Both the position numbers and the translations under genes were made by a program. Of a stretch of DNA of 64,000 bases, positions 62,793 through 64,000 are shown one piece after another. Source of the stretch: Clostridiales bacterium (GTDB lineage: Bacteria; Bacillota; Clostridia; Saccharofermentanales; Saccharofermentanaceae); contig JAFZKB010000030.1 of the NCBI GenBank assembly GCA_017551865.1, positions 305,858 through 369,857 of the forward strand, written 5' to 3'. The stretch's first letter is position 1. Each line of letters opens with the position of its first letter. The notes under the pieces were generated by a model. That model was not told where the DNA came from. It saw nothing but the letters and a program-made list of their open reading frames with translations, and did not search any database.

Positions 62793-63197
62793 TTATGTCG
62801 TCTCCTCGAGGATACTTAAGATCCTTCTGATCAGTTCTTCCATTCGTTCTTCTTTTCCCGCCAGATACAGGTAGCCGATCAGGGTCTCAAGCCCCGTAGC
62901 GTACTTATAATCGGCCGGGCTGGCATTTTTCGCCATGCTGCCCTGATGTCCGTTCTTTCCTCTTCGAAAGACATTCTGTTCTTCCTCGGACAGTTCGTCG
63001 TGAAGGACCCGGATCGCCTGGGCCTGCGCGGGCGCACTTACATAGTGCACCGCTTTTTTATGGAGGACACCGGACTGTCCGCCGAAACGCGACACGATGT
63101 GCATCCTCACATATAGCTCATATACGGCATCCCCCACATACGCCAGAACGGAGGTCGGGACCTCTCTGATGTCCTCCGGCGGGATCGGGATCATCAT
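62793..63197 (-). CDS. mrnC: Mini-ribonuclease III (MrnC)
   Basis: A 134-residue ribonuclease III catalytic domain without dsRNA-binding domain, for 23S rRNA maturation. YVGDAVYELYVR is the RNase III helix with the catalytic Asp, and KNASPADYKYATGLETLIGYLYL is the second conserved motif. It overlaps cysS by 4 bases (ATGA), and the cysS-mrnC-rlmB order is characteristic. Confidence 0.95.
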   Translation of the reverse strand: MMIPIPPEDIREVPTSVLAYVGDAVYELYVRMHIVSRFGGQSGVLHKKAVHYVSAPAQAQAIRVLHDELSEEEQNVFRRGKNGHQGSMAKNASPADYKYATGLETLIGYLYLAGKEERMEELIRRILSILEETT

Positions 63198-64000
63198 TTC
63201 TTCGTCACCTGCGGACCCTGCGGTGTATCCTTGATCTGGTAACCCATCTCGGAGACCTGATCACGGAGTGCATCGGCCTTGGCGAAGTCTTTATTCTTCT
63301 TTGCTTCCACGCGCTGGTTGACCAGATCCATGACCTCGGAAGGAATACCGCTGTCCTTGTTAAGGATCTCACGGATCTCCAGACCCAGAACACCCATCAG
63401 CTCGCAGATCATGTCGGCGGCCGCCTTGATCGAAGCAGCGGAAACATCTTTTGCCGTCAGATGTGTGTTCAGGACACGTACCAGTTCATAGATTGAAGTG
63501 ATTGCATCCGCGGTATTCATGTCATCGTCCATGCGGGCAATGAAGGATTCCTTTGCTTCAGAAACAGCGTCGGCCAGTTCTTTTTCCGCATCAGCATTCG
63601 GGGAAAGACCGGCTTCTGCCTCATGGCTTAAGATGAAGTCAGAGGTCTCCACCGCTGTCGAGATTCGATCGAGGCCGTTCTGCGCGGACTTCAAAAGCTC
63701 ATCCGAGAAATTGATCGGCATTCTATAGTGACCGGACAGGATGAAGAAGCGGATAACTTCATACGGGAACTTCTCGACGATATCACGGACCGTGAAGAAG
63801 TTGCCGAGAGACTTACTCATCTTCTCGTTGTCGACGTTCACGAAAGCATTGTGCATCCAGTAATGCGCGAACGGGCAGCCGTTTGCAGCTTCACTCTGGG
63901 CGATCTCGTTCTCATGGTGCGGGAAAATAAGATCCTGTCCGCCGCCATGGATATCGCTGGTCTTACCAAGGTACTTTCTGTTCATGGCCGAGCACTCGAT
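63194..64000 (-). CDS. cysS: Cysteinyl-tRNA synthetase, C-terminal part (cut by window edge)
   Basis: 268 residues of CysRS run off the right edge. Present: the middle of the catalytic domain ([20 protein letters not shown] with the conserved zinc-binding His and Glu), KMSKSLGN, and the helical anticodon-binding domain. The N-terminal HIGH motif lies outside the window. Overlaps mrnC. Confidence 0.96.
   Translation of the reverse strand: MECSAMNRKYLGKTSDIHGGGQDLIFPHHENEIAQSEAANGCPFAHYWMHNAFVNVDNEKMSKSLGNFFTVRDIVEKFPYEVIRFFILSGHYRMPINFSDELLKSAQNGLDRISTAVETSDFILSHEAEAGLSPNADAEKELADAVSEAKESFIARMDDDMNTADAITSIYELVRVLNTHLTAKDVSAASIKAAADMICELMGVLGLEIREILNKDSGIPSEVMDLVNQRVEAKKNKDFAKADALRDQVSEMGYQIKDTPQGPQVTKK

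Noticed and set aside
1..64000. CRISPR arrays, insertion sequences, prophage genes, rRNA
   Set aside because: No regularly spaced repeats, transposase or integrase motifs or rRNA-like sequence were seen on either strand.

Overview
This 64 kb window looks like a chromosomal segment of a Gram-positive, anaerobic Bacillota bacterium of class Clostridia, with roughly balanced GC. The order tmk, c-di-AMP receptor, holB, ricT, tRNA methyltransferase, rsmI is the Bacillus/Clostridia replication-origin-side cluster. Also typical of Clostridia are the ChvE-MmsA-MmsB sugar importer, the XRE/cupin plus acyl-CoA synthetase pair, the RNase Mini-III next to cysS, many OmpR/AraC/DeoR regulators, strong AGGAGG-type ribosome sites and U-tract terminators. 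No phage, insertion sequence, CRISPR array or rRNA operon is visible. Genus cannot be read from the sequence alone.

Layout. Bases 1-11.2 kb are all on the minus strand. They hold rsmI/trmN6, a ferredoxin, the ricT-holB-darA-tmk block with an unusual Arg/Asn/Gly-rich disordered protein, the folate operon folE-P-B-K, and upstream of it an AraC regulator and a catalytically degenerate sialate-O-acetylesterase-like protein. From 11.4 to 13.5 kb there are three regulators (XRE, AraC, DeoR), followed by tRNA-Gln. From 13.9 to 21.6 kb come a secreted FN3 protein, family-4 uracil-DNA glycosylase, a Smr protein, rsuA and a galactofuranose-type glycan cluster (two GT2 enzymes plus UDP-galactopyranose mutase). 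From 21.7 to 37.3 kb come the monosaccharide ABC importer, polyphosphate kinase/phosphatase, leuCDB, a zinc-ribbon protein, an ABC-F ATPase, a NodB deacetylase and class II aldolase. From 37.4 to 51 kb come valS with an acyl-CoA synthetase and its regulator, a MoxR-DUF58-DUF4129 operon facing away from it, and then clpX, tig and a ROK kinase. From 51.2 to 53.2 kb there is a sigma factor/anti-sigma-like pair, then tRNA-Arg. From 53.4 to 59.7 kb there is one long response regulator-(ATPase-permease)x2-ATPase-histidine kinase operon resembling peptide-antibiotic sensing and export modules. The end (59.8-64 kb) has a phosphatase, a lipoprotein, rlmB, mrnC and the 3' part of cysS.

How it works together. 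Most of the window is housekeeping (translation, replication, folate, leucine, glycolysis, proteostasis) interleaved with envelope functions (galactofuranose glycan, deacetylase, MoxR operon, sigma/DUF4179, antibiotic-type ABC system). Good sigma-A promoters (TTGNNN, 16-17 bp spacer, TANNNT) were read in front of several units, including a back-to-back divergent pair at 43.2 kb, one for each tRNA, and a likely leaderless start for rsuA. The only long stretch without protein genes is 13545-13913, which holds the deoR-family promoter and tRNA-Gln with its own promoter. Domain names are from reading the protein sequences; no database search was run.
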